Assembly (NCBI GenBank): GCA_965220385.1 | Contig: OZ244825.1 | Location: 2,790,001-2,854,000 of the forward strand | Direction: 5' to 3' | Length of the DNA: 64,000 nucleotides | DNA from: PCPOR2b sp965220385 | GTDB taxonomy: Bacteria; Poribacteria; WGA-4E; PCPOR2b | In this document: positions 33,132 through 41,495 of the stretch, in pieces | Position numbering within the stretch: the stretch's first letter is position 1 | How the letters are laid out: every line of letters begins with the position of its first letter | Program-made: the position numbers and the translations under genes | The notes under the pieces: model-generated | Database searches by the model: none | Seen by the model: the letters and a program-made list of their open reading frames with translations, nothing else | Told to the model about the DNA's origin: nothing

Positions 33132-34352
33132 ATGGCAACTCGAAGTCGTGTTTCACCCCGTTTTTTTGTCAATGAGCTTGCAACCGCGATATCAGATGAC
33201 TGGGCGACCTCTTACGCGCTCATGAAGTATCAGGTGGCAAAGGAGAGTTTTAATTGGAGACACCCATTTGGCGCCAAACATGGCAAGGGCGACGATGTCC
33301 AACTAGTCAGCCTGCGAATCACGGATATGTGCAACCTACGCTGCCATTCCTGCGGGCAGTGGGGAGATAACGGATACCTACATGGCGAATCCCTCAAATC
33401 GTTGAAGCAACGGGAGGTCCCAGTCGAAACCTATAAGCGACTTGTTGACCAGATTGTTGATGCTGGTTGGTCGCCTATGTGGTATATCTGGGGCGGTGAG
33501 CCGATGCTCTACCCCGGTTTGATTGAATTGCTACATTACATCAAAGAGCGGGACATGCCAATTTCGCTTGTGACGAACGGCACGCATCTCGCCAGACGCG
33601 CCGATGACATTCTCGATACATGCAAAATTCTTTATTTAAGCGTTGATGGACCCAATGAAGAGATTCACAATGGCCAACGTCCTGGGGTTTCGGAAAATTA
33701 TGATAACTTTAAGGATGTAAAGGAAGCACTTGAAACGCTAAGCGAAGCGAAGAAGCGTCGGAATCTTGCATTTCCGTATATCGTCCCGCTCAGCTGTATT
33801 ACGATGTATAATATCGACTACGTAGTGGATCTCTATAAATTCACGAACCAGTACGCAGACACACAGATATTCTACCTAACGTGGTGGATCGATTCGCATT
33901 CCGCACAGGCACACACCGAAGATTTTGAAAGCCGTTTCGGTTTTAAGCCCCAAACCCACTACGGTTGGATCGGTACGTGGAAGGATTTCGATCATGGTGT
34001 CATTCTTGATAAGTTTGAAGAGATGGAGCAGTTTTCTAAAGAGACGGAGCGCTGCCCACCGATGATGATGCCGAGGCTTAATACGCCAGAGGAGATCCAG
34101 CGGTATTACACTGATCACGCGGAATCTTTCGGCTACAATCAGTGCGTCAGCATTTACATGACCATGGAAATTGACAGCAACGGCGACGTTAGCCTCTGCC
34201 GCGACTACCACGATTACATCATCGGTAACATCAAAACGGATGCTGTCGAAGATATGTGGAATAACGCCGCCGCTCGCAAGTTCCGCAATTCCATTAGCAG
34301 TGACGGTCCTATGCCTGTCTGTCGTCGCTGCTGTGGCTTGATGGGATTTTAG
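33132..34352 (+). CDS. Radical SAM protein with SPASM-type C-terminus
   Basis: This 406-residue enzyme binds a [4Fe-4S] cluster through Cys67-x3-Cys71-x2-Cys74 (MCNLRCHSCGQW), followed by WGGEPMLYPG and LVTNGT motifs. C-terminal cysteines in DVSLCRDYHD and VCRRCCGLMGF suggest an auxiliary cluster, as in SPASM enzymes that modify peptides or sugars. GAGAGGAAGGTT precedes the ATG. Paired with the membrane glycosyltransferase upstream, so a surface glycolipid or peptide-linked product is possible. The reaction is not identified. Confidence 0.85.
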   Translation: MATRSRVSPRFFVNELATAISDDWATSYALMKYQVAKESFNWRHPFGAKHGKGDDVQLVSLRITDMCNLRCHSCGQWGDNGYLHGESLKSLKQREVPVETYKRLVDQIVDAGWSPMWYIWGGEPMLYPGLIELLHYIKERDMPISLVTNGTHLARRADDILDTCKILYLSVDGPNEEIHNGQRPGVSENYDNFKDVKEALETLSEAKKRRNLAFPYIVPLSCITMYNIDYVVDLYKFTNQYADTQIFYLTWWIDSHSAQAHTEDFESRFGFKPQTHYGWIGTWKDFDHGVILDKFEEMEQFSKETERCPPMMMPRLNTPEEIQRYYTDHAESFGYNQCVSIYMTMEIDSNGDVSLCRDYHDYIIGNIKTDAVEDMWNNAAARKFRNSISSDGPMPVCRRCCGLMGF

Positions 34353-34388
34353 GGCTGAACTAACACCCGATCCACGGAGATCAAGCGT

Positions 34389-35006
34389 TCATTGCAACAC
34401 AGGGATGAGTCCTTTGTTTTCAAGGAGCGCGATGACACGCTCCGTACACTCATTAAGCGTAAGACTATCTGTATTTACAGTCAGTTCCGGCTGGGAGGGT
34501 GCCTCGTAAGGGGCACTAATTCCGGTGAACTCTTTGATCTCGCCTGCCCGCGCCTTTTGGTACAACCCCTTCGTGTCTCGTGCTTCGCATACCTCTAACG
34601 GACAATCGACGAAAACCTCCACAAAGCGTCCCTCGTCAAGTAACTCCCGTGCATTGTCTCGATCTGCACGGTACGGCGAGATAAACGCTGTCATAGCGAT
34701 AACACCGGCGTCGTTAAATAGCTTCGCTACTTCCCCAATACGGCGGATGTTTTCTTCTCGATCCTCCGGCGAAAAACCAAGATTCTTATTCAAACCGTGT
34801 CGGACGTTGTCGCCATCAAGGACATAGGTAAGATGCCCACGCTGGTGCAGTTTACTCTCCACCTCAAGGGCAAGCGTAGACTTACCAGACCCTGATAGTC
34901 CTGTGAACCAGATGACACATCCTTTCTGATTGAGAAGTTTCTCCCTGTCTTCCTGGCCCACGTTTGCTTCGTGCCATGTAATATTCGTTGCCTTCTGCTC
35001 TGCCAT
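34389..35006 (-). CDS. cysC: Adenylylsulfate (APS) kinase
   Basis: This 205-residue kinase phosphorylates APS to PAPS, the sulfate donor for sulfotransferases or sulfate reduction. Walker A is GLSGSGKS (36-43); DGDNVRHGLNKNLGFS, FISPYRADRD and the APS-site region KGLYQKARAGEIKEFTGI are all intact. No ATP sulfurylase domain is fused and none is nearby. It lies 32 bp downstream of a histidine kinase gene, an unusual pairing that suggests co-transcription. A link with sulfated polymers is plausible, given the sulfatase at 43.3 kb, but is only inference. Confidence 0.93.
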   Translation of the reverse strand: MAEQKATNITWHEANVGQEDREKLLNQKGCVIWFTGLSGSGKSTLALEVESKLHQRGHLTYVLDGDNVRHGLNKNLGFSPEDREENIRRIGEVAKLFNDAGVIAMTAFISPYRADRDNARELLDEGRFVEVFVDCPLEVCEARDTKGLYQKARAGEIKEFTGISAPYEAPSQPELTVNTDSLTLNECTERVIALLENKGLIPVLQ

Positions 35007-35038
35007 GCTATTCTCCTATTTTTTTGGAAGTTTGAAGA

Positions 35039-36412
35039 TTAAGACTTACTAGATAGGGGTAGCCACAAGGATATCGTTGTTCCTTGCTCAACAACGCTTT
35101 TGCCCTGTATATCCCCACCATGTTGTTCCAGAACGCGTTTCGCATTTGCCAGCCCAAGTCCGGTTCCCTGCGATTTTGTTGTGAAGAATGGTTCAAAAAG
35201 GCGATTTAAATCTTCCGGTGGGATGCCCACGCCCGTATCCACAACATCAATACGGACCCTATCTGAATCCTGTAATGTTAGAATTTCTAATGTACCACCC
35301 TCCGGCATCGCATCCATAGCATTTAATACGATATTCATAAACGCCTGTTTCAATTTATCCCGATCCAGCGGAATCGCTGGGAGATCTGGGGCAAATTTCT
35401 TGATTAGCAGAATCTGATGGTGGTTCAGGTTAGCCTCCATCAGATCTAGTACCTCTTGCAAAACTTGATTCAAATCGTGGGGCGCGGAATCAAGGAACGC
35501 AGGTCGGGCAAAATCCATGAACCCTTTGACGATCACATCAATCCGTTCGATTTCTTCGAGGATATATTCCATTGACTGCTTGCGCCGCGCTTCTGAGAGA
35601 TCTTGCTTTCGCATCAACATCTGCGCAAGCATCCGCATCGATGAGAGCGGGTTCCGAATCTCATGGGCAAACGATGCTGCCATTTTCCCCGCTGTAGCAA
35701 GGCGTTCGGCACTTATCAGTTCATTCCGCGAATTTCGGAGGTCGCGGGTCATCTGATTAAACGCGACGGTAAGATCACCAATTTCGTCGTGTGTTTTCGC
35801 ATCGTACTGCTCGTTCAAGTTACCCCCAGCAACCTTCCGTGTGAATCGTACCAAGTCCTTGATCGGGTTGGTAAGATTCCGCCCAATGAGATGACTCATG
35901 ACCCCAACCAATAAGATAACGACTGCAGCGATCCCGAACATCAACAGCGTCACATGTCGCTTCGCATCGGCAATTTTATCTATAGGACGCATCAGGCAGT
36001 ACAGTCGATCGTATGCTTGCAGGTAATAGATAACTTTGTAGTGTCTGCCATCGACGATCACATTTTGTGAGATAAAGCTGCGGTTCGATTCCTTGATGCG
36101 TTTGCGAACTTCATCTAATTTCATCTCATCAGTGAAACCCGCCCAATCTCCGGAGAGGGTGGTGTGATTAACTGTATTGTCGCTACTTACAACCGTTACT
36201 TCAGCACCGTATGCTTCTTTCACCTTATCGGCCTGATGGATATAGCCGGTGTCCACAATCGCCTCAAGCCACTCCTGAGTCTCGCGGCTAACCTGTTCGT
36301 CATATTTCCGTTCAAAAAGCGCAATGGTAATGACCGGTACAATGAGAACCACCACCGCGAAGAGCAGAACGAAGGGTAGAACAATTTTGTTTTGAATACT
36401 ATATCGACGCAT
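35039..36412 (-). CDS. Membrane sensor histidine kinase (HAMP, HisKA, HATPase)
   Basis: This 457-residue kinase has two membrane helices (about 12-32 and 155-178) around a periplasmic sensor region, a HAMP linker (NLTNPIKDLVRF), a HisKA domain with the phospho-accepting His in SFAHEIRNPLSSM (about 248), and an ATP-binding domain (NIVLNAMDAMPEGG, DTGVGIPPEDL, GTGLGLANAKR). No response regulator is adjacent, so it is an orphan here. A CCCCGA-TAAA-TCGGGG hairpin (36494-36509) lies upstream. It probably heads a two-gene unit with cysC. The signal is unknown. Confidence 0.9.
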   Translation of the reverse strand: MRRYSIQNKIVLPFVLLFAVVVLIVPVITIALFERKYDEQVSRETQEWLEAIVDTGYIHQADKVKEAYGAEVTVVSSDNTVNHTTLSGDWAGFTDEMKLDEVRKRIKESNRSFISQNVIVDGRHYKVIYYLQAYDRLYCLMRPIDKIADAKRHVTLLMFGIAAVVILLVGVMSHLIGRNLTNPIKDLVRFTRKVAGGNLNEQYDAKTHDEIGDLTVAFNQMTRDLRNSRNELISAERLATAGKMAASFAHEIRNPLSSMRMLAQMLMRKQDLSEARRKQSMEYILEEIERIDVIVKGFMDFARPAFLDSAPHDLNQVLQEVLDLMEANLNHHQILLIKKFAPDLPAIPLDRDKLKQAFMNIVLNAMDAMPEGGTLEILTLQDSDRVRIDVVDTGVGIPPEDLNRLFEPFFTTKSQGTGLGLANAKRVLEQHGGDIQGKSVVEQGTTISLWLPLSSKS

Positions 36413-36588
36413 AAGAATCTGAAGCCATCAGTGGCAATATACTTGCATTCGTATGTACAAAGCAGACCGGGCTGGACTGCCTCATTCTGAACTCCCCGAT
36501 AAATCGGGGCTGATTCATTACTATAGCTGAGATTTAAGCTGTATGTCAAGCTGAAAGCACTGTCCCTGCCAGTTCAGGAAATGAGGAT

Positions 36589-36623
36589 AATTTGATACAG
36601 GTTGGAACAATTTGATACAGGTT
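36589..36623 (+). promoter_or_regulatory. Tandem direct repeats upstream of the ECF sigma gene
   Basis: AATTTGATACAGGTT occurs at 36589-36603 and 36609-36623, a 20-bp period or about two helical turns. GGAAC, the classic ECF -35 core, lies between them at 36604-36608. The repeats could bind a regulator or the sigma factor's own holoenzyme. Confidence 0.45.
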
Positions 36624-36699
36624 AGTGTGTAATTAACAGATTAATATGGGCTGCTGCGTACTCGCACGCAATGCCTAGCACAGTAAAGGAGAATGTAAC

Positions 36700-37341
36700 G
36701 TGATTCAATGTAATACCTTATCTACACCCTCAACACGGAAATCCCTGCCTACTGACGAAAAAGAGCTTGTTGAACGGTTCCAGAACGGTGAACAGGAAGT
36801 GTTCAATGAGCTTGTCATCAAATACCAAGGAAAGATCTATAACTTGGTGTATAAGTATGTGCCAAATTCCGAAACTGCAAAAGATCTTTCTCAAGAGATC
36901 TTCATCAAAGCGTACCGTGCCCTGCCTCATTTCAAACGACAGTCGGCATTCTATAGTTGGCTCTATCGGATTGCCACCAATCTGTGTATCGACTTCATTC
37001 GCCAACAGAAGCGAGGGCAGGCTCTGTCGTTAGAGGACTTCACGACAGATGGTAACAATGAGATGGTGTTTAACGATGTGAGTCCACTACCACCAGATCA
37101 GTTAGAAACTAAGGAGCTTGGGTGCATCATTGGCCAAGCGGTACAACAACTTCCCCCCAAACAGCAGCGTGTATTTAACCTCCGATATCAGGATGGGCTC
37201 CAGTTGAAGGAAATTGCCGCACAATTGGATCGGTCCGAAGGCACAATTAAAGCACACCTTCACCATGCCCACAAACGCCTCCGAACACTTCTGGTCCCGT
37301 ACCTGAAAAATGAAAAACTGGAATGGGCGCTCAACCCTTGA
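36700..37341 (+). CDS. ECF-type RNA polymerase sigma factor
   Basis: A GTG at 36700 follows AAAGGAGAATGTAAC. The 213-residue product has region 2 (EVFNELVIKYQGKIYNLVYK, ETAKDLSQEIFIKAYRAL, FYSWLYRIATNLCIDFIR) and region 4 (QQLPPKQQRVFNLRYQDG, LKEIAAQLDRSEGTIKAHLHHA). It should direct RNA polymerase to a small regulon. No anti-sigma gene follows; the next gene starts 158 bp downstream under its own likely promoter, so control must come from elsewhere. The direct repeats upstream suggest autoregulation. Confidence 0.92.
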   Translation: MIQCNTLSTPSTRKSLPTDEKELVERFQNGEQEVFNELVIKYQGKIYNLVYKYVPNSETAKDLSQEIFIKAYRALPHFKRQSAFYSWLYRIATNLCIDFIRQQKRGQALSLEDFTTDGNNEMVFNDVSPLPPDQLETKELGCIIGQAVQQLPPKQQRVFNLRYQDGLQLKEIAAQLDRSEGTIKAHLHHAHKRLRTLLVPYLKNEKLEWALNP

Positions 37342-37391
37342 TCAAGCTTTGTGAGCACCTCCTATAATGCGATGTATCGTGTGTAAAGTGC

Positions 37392-37420
37392 TTGATTAGA
37401 TCTGACAAGTGTGTTATTCT
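37392..37420 (+). promoter_or_regulatory. Predicted promoter of the DUF262-S1/ATPase cassette
   Basis: TTGATT (37392-37397), 17 bp, TATTCT (37415-37420), about 80 bp upstream of the ATG at 37500, which has its own AAGGTGAT site. No intrinsic terminator separates the following three genes. Confidence 0.55.
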
Positions 37421-37499
37421 ATCCATGTAAAGTTCACCGAAGATAAATGCTAATCCCTAAGATATATTCATGTTCTTAAAGTGAAGGTGATATAAGATT

Positions 37500-39176
37500 A
37501 TGGAATACTCAGAAGAAGAAATTGAAATTGACGATAATAGTCTTGAAGAGGAGTATAGGAGCGACATCCAAGAGCCCTTTAATCCGACGAAGATTCGTAT
37601 AGCGCAGCGAACCTTGAGCCTTGACAACCTAATAAATCGACTGAAACATGGTGAACTCGATTTATCTCCTGACTTTCAACGCAACATGGGCATCTGGAAT
37701 GAAGGTGCTCAAAGTCGCTTAATTGAGTCGTTGCTCATTCGCATACCAATACCCGCTTTTTACTTTGACGCAACGAATGATAGCAAATGGTTAGTTATTG
37801 ACGGTGTGCAGAGGCTTACCGCATTAGCACGATTCGTTATAGATGAACATATACTCAAAGAACGTTATCAAGAACTCAAACCACTAAAACTATGTGATCT
37901 CGAATTTCTAATAGATTTTAATGGGAAGACTTTCGATGAACTTGAGCGTACCTACCAGCGTCGTATCAACGAAACACAGGTTACTGTTTACACAATTGAG
38001 CAAGGCACACCCGCGGATGTGAAATATAATATCTTCAAACGTATTAATACCGGTGGTTTACCCCTTTCTAGGCAGGAAATTCGCAATGCGCTCAATGTAG
38101 GTGCAGCAACCAAGCTTCTAGCAAAACTAGCCCAATCGGAGGCTTTCCAGACAGTAACCGATAACAGTATCCAAAACAAACGTGGATTAGACCAAGAGTA
38201 CATCCTTCGCTTTATAGCTCTCACTCTGTTTCCAGATGCAGTAGACAGAGAATACAAACAGTCAGAGCACGATCAGTTTCTCAATGACACAATGGCTCAC
38301 ATTAATGGAATGACGTTGGACCAACTGGACAAACTTGAGAAAACCTTCAAGGAAGTGATGGATGCCGCCTACAAAATATTCGGGAAATCCGCTTTCCGTA
38401 GAACACACGGAGGAAGATATCAACCTCCAATCAATATGGGATTGTTTGAGACTTGGTCTGTTAATCTTGCACGATTGTCCGAGGATGATGTATCAGAGTT
38501 AATTCGCAAAAAAGGATACTTAGTCAATGCATTTCAAGATTTGCTAGAGAATCCTAGTTTCAGGCAGGCCACTATGATGCTAGCAAGATATAGCACGGTT
38601 AAACATCGTTTCCAGATGGTTCAAGAACTCATCAATAAGATCCTTCAGATACAAGATCCTTGGGAAAATATAGAAGAAAAGTACCCTATCGGTAAAATCG
38701 TCAGGGGCCAAGTTATCAGAATTGACCATTACAGGACTCGGATTGAGATTGAAACAGGTGTCGGAGGTTGGATTCATCCCAATGAACTATCGTGGACAAC
38801 GCGGTATCAAGATCCAAGCGCAATCCTTAGTGTAGGCGATGAAATTGATGTAATGATACTCGAGATTGACTTTGAGGAATATTCCATTTGGTTCAGTTAC
38901 AAGCGGACCCAACTAAATCCTTGGGAACGTGCCTCGTTGAAATACCAAGTCGGTTCCGTGGTTCGGGGGAAAATTGTCAAAATTGTGTCTTATGGTGCTT
39001 TCGCTGAACTGGAAGAGGGAATTGAAGGATTAATTCATATCTCCCACATCGCCTCAAGACGAACTGAAGTCGAACAGGTTGTTACTCTTGGTAAGGAATA
39101 CGATCTAAAAGTGATCGCACTCGACGAGAAAACTCGCCGGATAAATTTGAGCTTGATGGAAGATCCTAAAGAGTAA
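37500..39176 (+). CDS. DUF262 (GmrS/ParB-like) domain fused to two S1 RNA-binding domains
   Basis: This 558-residue protein opens with a short acidic segment, then a DUF262 domain (about 30-375): LDLSPDFQRNMGIW, RLIESLLIRIPIPAFYF, and the DGQQR-type motif as DGVQRLTAL (101-109), later FKRINTGGLPLSRQEIRNAL. Such domains belong to the ParB/Srx nucleotide-hydrolysing fold. In place of the DUF1524 HNH nuclease domain of GmrSD-type proteins it carries two S1 domains: a degenerate one (about 393-467) and a canonical one (about 481-553; VGSVVRGKIVKIVSYGAF). This suggests an NTP-dependent factor that recognises RNA or an RNA-containing complex. First gene of a three-gene cassette; its composition looks more A/T-rich than the flanks, suggesting acquisition. 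Confidence 0.85.
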   Translation: MEYSEEEIEIDDNSLEEEYRSDIQEPFNPTKIRIAQRTLSLDNLINRLKHGELDLSPDFQRNMGIWNEGAQSRLIESLLIRIPIPAFYFDATNDSKWLVIDGVQRLTALARFVIDEHILKERYQELKPLKLCDLEFLIDFNGKTFDELERTYQRRINETQVTVYTIEQGTPADVKYNIFKRINTGGLPLSRQEIRNALNVGAATKLLAKLAQSEAFQTVTDNSIQNKRGLDQEYILRFIALTLFPDAVDREYKQSEHDQFLNDTMAHINGMTLDQLDKLEKTFKEVMDAAYKIFGKSAFRRTHGGRYQPPINMGLFETWSVNLARLSEDDVSELIRKKGYLVNAFQDLLENPSFRQATMMLARYSTVKHRFQMVQELINKILQIQDPWENIEEKYPIGKIVRGQVIRIDHYRTRIEIETGVGGWIHPNELSWTTRYQDPSAILSVGDEIDVMILEIDFEEYSIWFSYKRTQLNPWERASLKYQVGSVVRGKIVKIVSYGAFAELEEGIEGLIHISHIASRRTEVEQVVTLGKEYDLKVIALDEKTRRINLSLMEDPKE

Positions 39177-39285
39177 TCACCAATAGTTATCACTACTGGA
39201 ACCGTGCACAATAATCCTCCGCTCACTGAAGGAGAAAATCCTGAAGGTGGAGCTTAAGAAAGTCAACAATTCAGGAAGTTTTACC

Positions 39286-40392
39286 ATGGTTGATTCACTA
39301 AATATTGAAAATTTTAAATGCTTTGAAAATCAGCGTTTTGAATTCGGCAACTTAACACTACTCACAGGATTGAATGGTACTGGTAAGTCTTCTGTGATTC
39401 AGTCTCTGCTGTTGCTACGCCAATCATACCAACACCGATTTTTACAGGATGGAGGTCTTCTGTTAGATGGCGACCTTATTCAATTGGGAACAGCTCGAGA
39501 TATCTTCTTTGAGAAAGCAAAAAACGATGAGTTTGGATTTTATCTGGACATCAGTGGAAAGCGGGGGGAATGGCATTTTGAATACATAGCAGAAAGGGAT
39601 GTGGCTCAACCAACCGTCATGAGAATAGTGGGGAAAATTTATGATACTAGCCTTTTTGGGGACAATTTCTATTATCTGTCAGCAGATCGCATTGGTCCTC
39701 AAACTGTTTTTGAGACCTCCGATTACTCTGTCCGGGAGCACCAACAACTTGGGGTCAAAGGTGAATACGCTCCCCATTTTTTGGATACCTTCGGTGCGAG
39801 AGAGATTATTGCAGAGATCCTTGCCCATCCCACTAAAACTGATGAAACTAACCTGAAGAACCAAGTCGAAGCGTGGCTGGGGGAAATCAGTCCTGGTATC
39901 CGTATCGACCTAGAAAACTACTCAAGCATTGATCGAATAAACCTACAATACAATTTTAGCATCGGGAGTTATCCCACGAATAGCTACCGCTCCACTAATG
40001 TCGGTTTCGGAATCACTTACACACTTCCAATTTTGTTGGCGCTACTCGCTTCTAGGAAAGATGCGTTAGTGCTTCTTGAAAACCCTGAAGCCCATCTGCA
40101 TCCACAAGGGCAGTTTAAACTCGGCGAGTTGATGGCTCGTGCTGCTAGTTGTGGAATTCAGGTAATCGTTGAGTCACATAGCGACCATATACTCAACGGT
40201 ATACGGGTAGCGGTTCGCCAGAAGATTATCGCGCCAGATAAGGTGCGTCTGTACTATCTATCACGTCCGACAGATACAGATCAACTCAGTAGCAAAGTTG
40301 ATTCACCTTGTGTGGATGAAGACGGTCGTATTGACGAGTGGCCGGAAGGCTTCTTTGATGAATGGGAGAAAGGCTTGGAGCAGTTGTTTTAA
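39286..40392 (+). CDS. AAA/SMC-like ATPase with DUF3696-type C-terminus
   Basis: From the ATG at 39286 (CAGGAAG site) the product is 368 residues; a GTG at 39247, after AAGGAGA, would add 13. It is an ABC/SMC-type ATPase: SLNIENFKCFENQRF, Walker A GLNGTGKSS (28-36), a signature-like segment NVGFGITYTLPILLALL, Walker B and D-loop VLLENPEAHLHPQGQ (about 261), and ESHSDHILNGIR (His switch, about 296). The last 60 residues (VRLYYLSRP...IDEWPEGFFDEWEKGLEQL) match the DUF3696 pattern. Such ATPases energise many defence complexes. Lies 70-110 bp after the DUF262-S1 gene and 15 bp before the next gene. Confidence 0.85.
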   Translation: MVDSLNIENFKCFENQRFEFGNLTLLTGLNGTGKSSVIQSLLLLRQSYQHRFLQDGGLLLDGDLIQLGTARDIFFEKAKNDEFGFYLDISGKRGEWHFEYIAERDVAQPTVMRIVGKIYDTSLFGDNFYYLSADRIGPQTVFETSDYSVREHQQLGVKGEYAPHFLDTFGAREIIAEILAHPTKTDETNLKNQVEAWLGEISPGIRIDLENYSSIDRINLQYNFSIGSYPTNSYRSTNVGFGITYTLPILLALLASRKDALVLLENPEAHLHPQGQFKLGELMARAASCGIQVIVESHSDHILNGIRVAVRQKIIAPDKVRLYYLSRPTDTDQLSSKVDSPCVDEDGRIDEWPEGFFDEWEKGLEQLF

Positions 40393-40407
40393 TATTAGGC
40401 TTAACAT

Positions 40408-41406
40408 ATGGCTCTCGAAATGGTTCTCAATGAACATTCTTTATGTGCCCCTGATGTTGATAAGGCAAGAGTTTGGATGACCACGCTCGCAGAAACAATA
40501 CAGCAAGTCAATCAAGTATGCGGGGGACAAACGGCTAAACTCTGGACACAAAAGCAAGTTGGAGACACCATTCTGACCAAAGACTATAGGAACCAGGACT
40601 ACGCCTTGCGTACATATCTCTTTAGAGATCAAACAGTCAAAAATAATAGGGAACAGAGAGCTCAACGAGATTACTTACAAAGTTTGCTTACAAGGACACC
40701 CTATTGGGATGAACAGCCTGAACCGAGAGCATCTCAGGATCCGGAAATTGAGGAAATCGAATTCACTCACAACGATCAGACGTGTGTAATGTGTGGATTA
40801 GGGTTCACCTATTTGCGTGACGCACTTGCTATTAGTTTATCTTCAGATTCATGTTGGCAAGTTGATAAAGTCCTATTAAAGGTAATTTCGCTTTCGATCA
40901 TATCAAACTCAATCCCCGAAGAAACCGTAGAAATTATCCACGCTAGTCTCCCCAAACATATTACCACACATGAAAAATGGATTAGGAATCGCCTCCGTGG
41001 GGATATCAAAAATGGTACAGATTTATGGGATCGCCGGACCAGTCTTTTCCCCTCATTGACATTCTGTGCGAATGTTAAGAGGCAAATTCAAACCCTAAGT
41101 CCGACAATGTTGTGGCCCGTTGTAGGAAGATTGTTTGACTTGCAAACCTACTGCGAGAGATGGACTAGTGGTAGTTTCAACACAGAAGGCCTGCCTGGAA
41201 CTCCAAGTACAGAAAGTGATGTCACACTACGCCGGTTCGGACAGGAGAGAACTTTCCGCTGCCCAGATGGAGAGACCCGATGTTTCGATTGGCATGTTCG
41301 CCTAACCCCTAACGCTTGGCGCCTCTATTTCCTTCCTTGTCCGGAGATTAAGCAAATGATTATCGGTTATGTTGGACCTCACCTTCGCACGGATAAATAT
41401 CATTAA
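40408..41406 (+). CDS. Unrecognised 332-residue protein, third member of the DUF262-S1/ATPase cassette
   Basis: I do not recognise this protein. It begins MALEMVLNEHSLCAPDVDKARVW, has charged N- and C-terminal parts, one CVMCG pair (about residue 131), many tryptophans, and no signal peptide or membrane helix. The middle (YLRDALAISLSSDSCW, LLKVISLSIISNS) is helical and the C-terminus (RCFDWHVRLTPNAWRLYFLP) looks like a beta-rich end. It starts 15 bp after the ATPase stop codon, so the two are surely co-expressed and probably interact. An effector or target-recognition role is a guess. No nuclease motif is evident by eye. Confidence 0.8.
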   Translation: MALEMVLNEHSLCAPDVDKARVWMTTLAETIQQVNQVCGGQTAKLWTQKQVGDTILTKDYRNQDYALRTYLFRDQTVKNNREQRAQRDYLQSLLTRTPYWDEQPEPRASQDPEIEEIEFTHNDQTCVMCGLGFTYLRDALAISLSSDSCWQVDKVLLKVISLSIISNSIPEETVEIIHASLPKHITTHEKWIRNRLRGDIKNGTDLWDRRTSLFPSLTFCANVKRQIQTLSPTMLWPVVGRLFDLQTYCERWTSGSFNTEGLPGTPSTESDVTLRRFGQERTFRCPDGETRCFDWHVRLTPNAWRLYFLPCPEIKQMIIGYVGPHLRTDKYH

Positions 41407-41495
41407 ATACCTATCAAGATTTAACACGCATTTCCTAAAACGTCCTTTTCTCCGCACAGCATTCGTAGGCATCTCCGCTGAAAGCCGATTGTCTG

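Noticed and set aside
37500..39176. Classification as a GmrSD type IV restriction enzyme
   Set aside because: The DUF1524 HNH nuclease domain is missing; S1 domains occupy the C-terminus.
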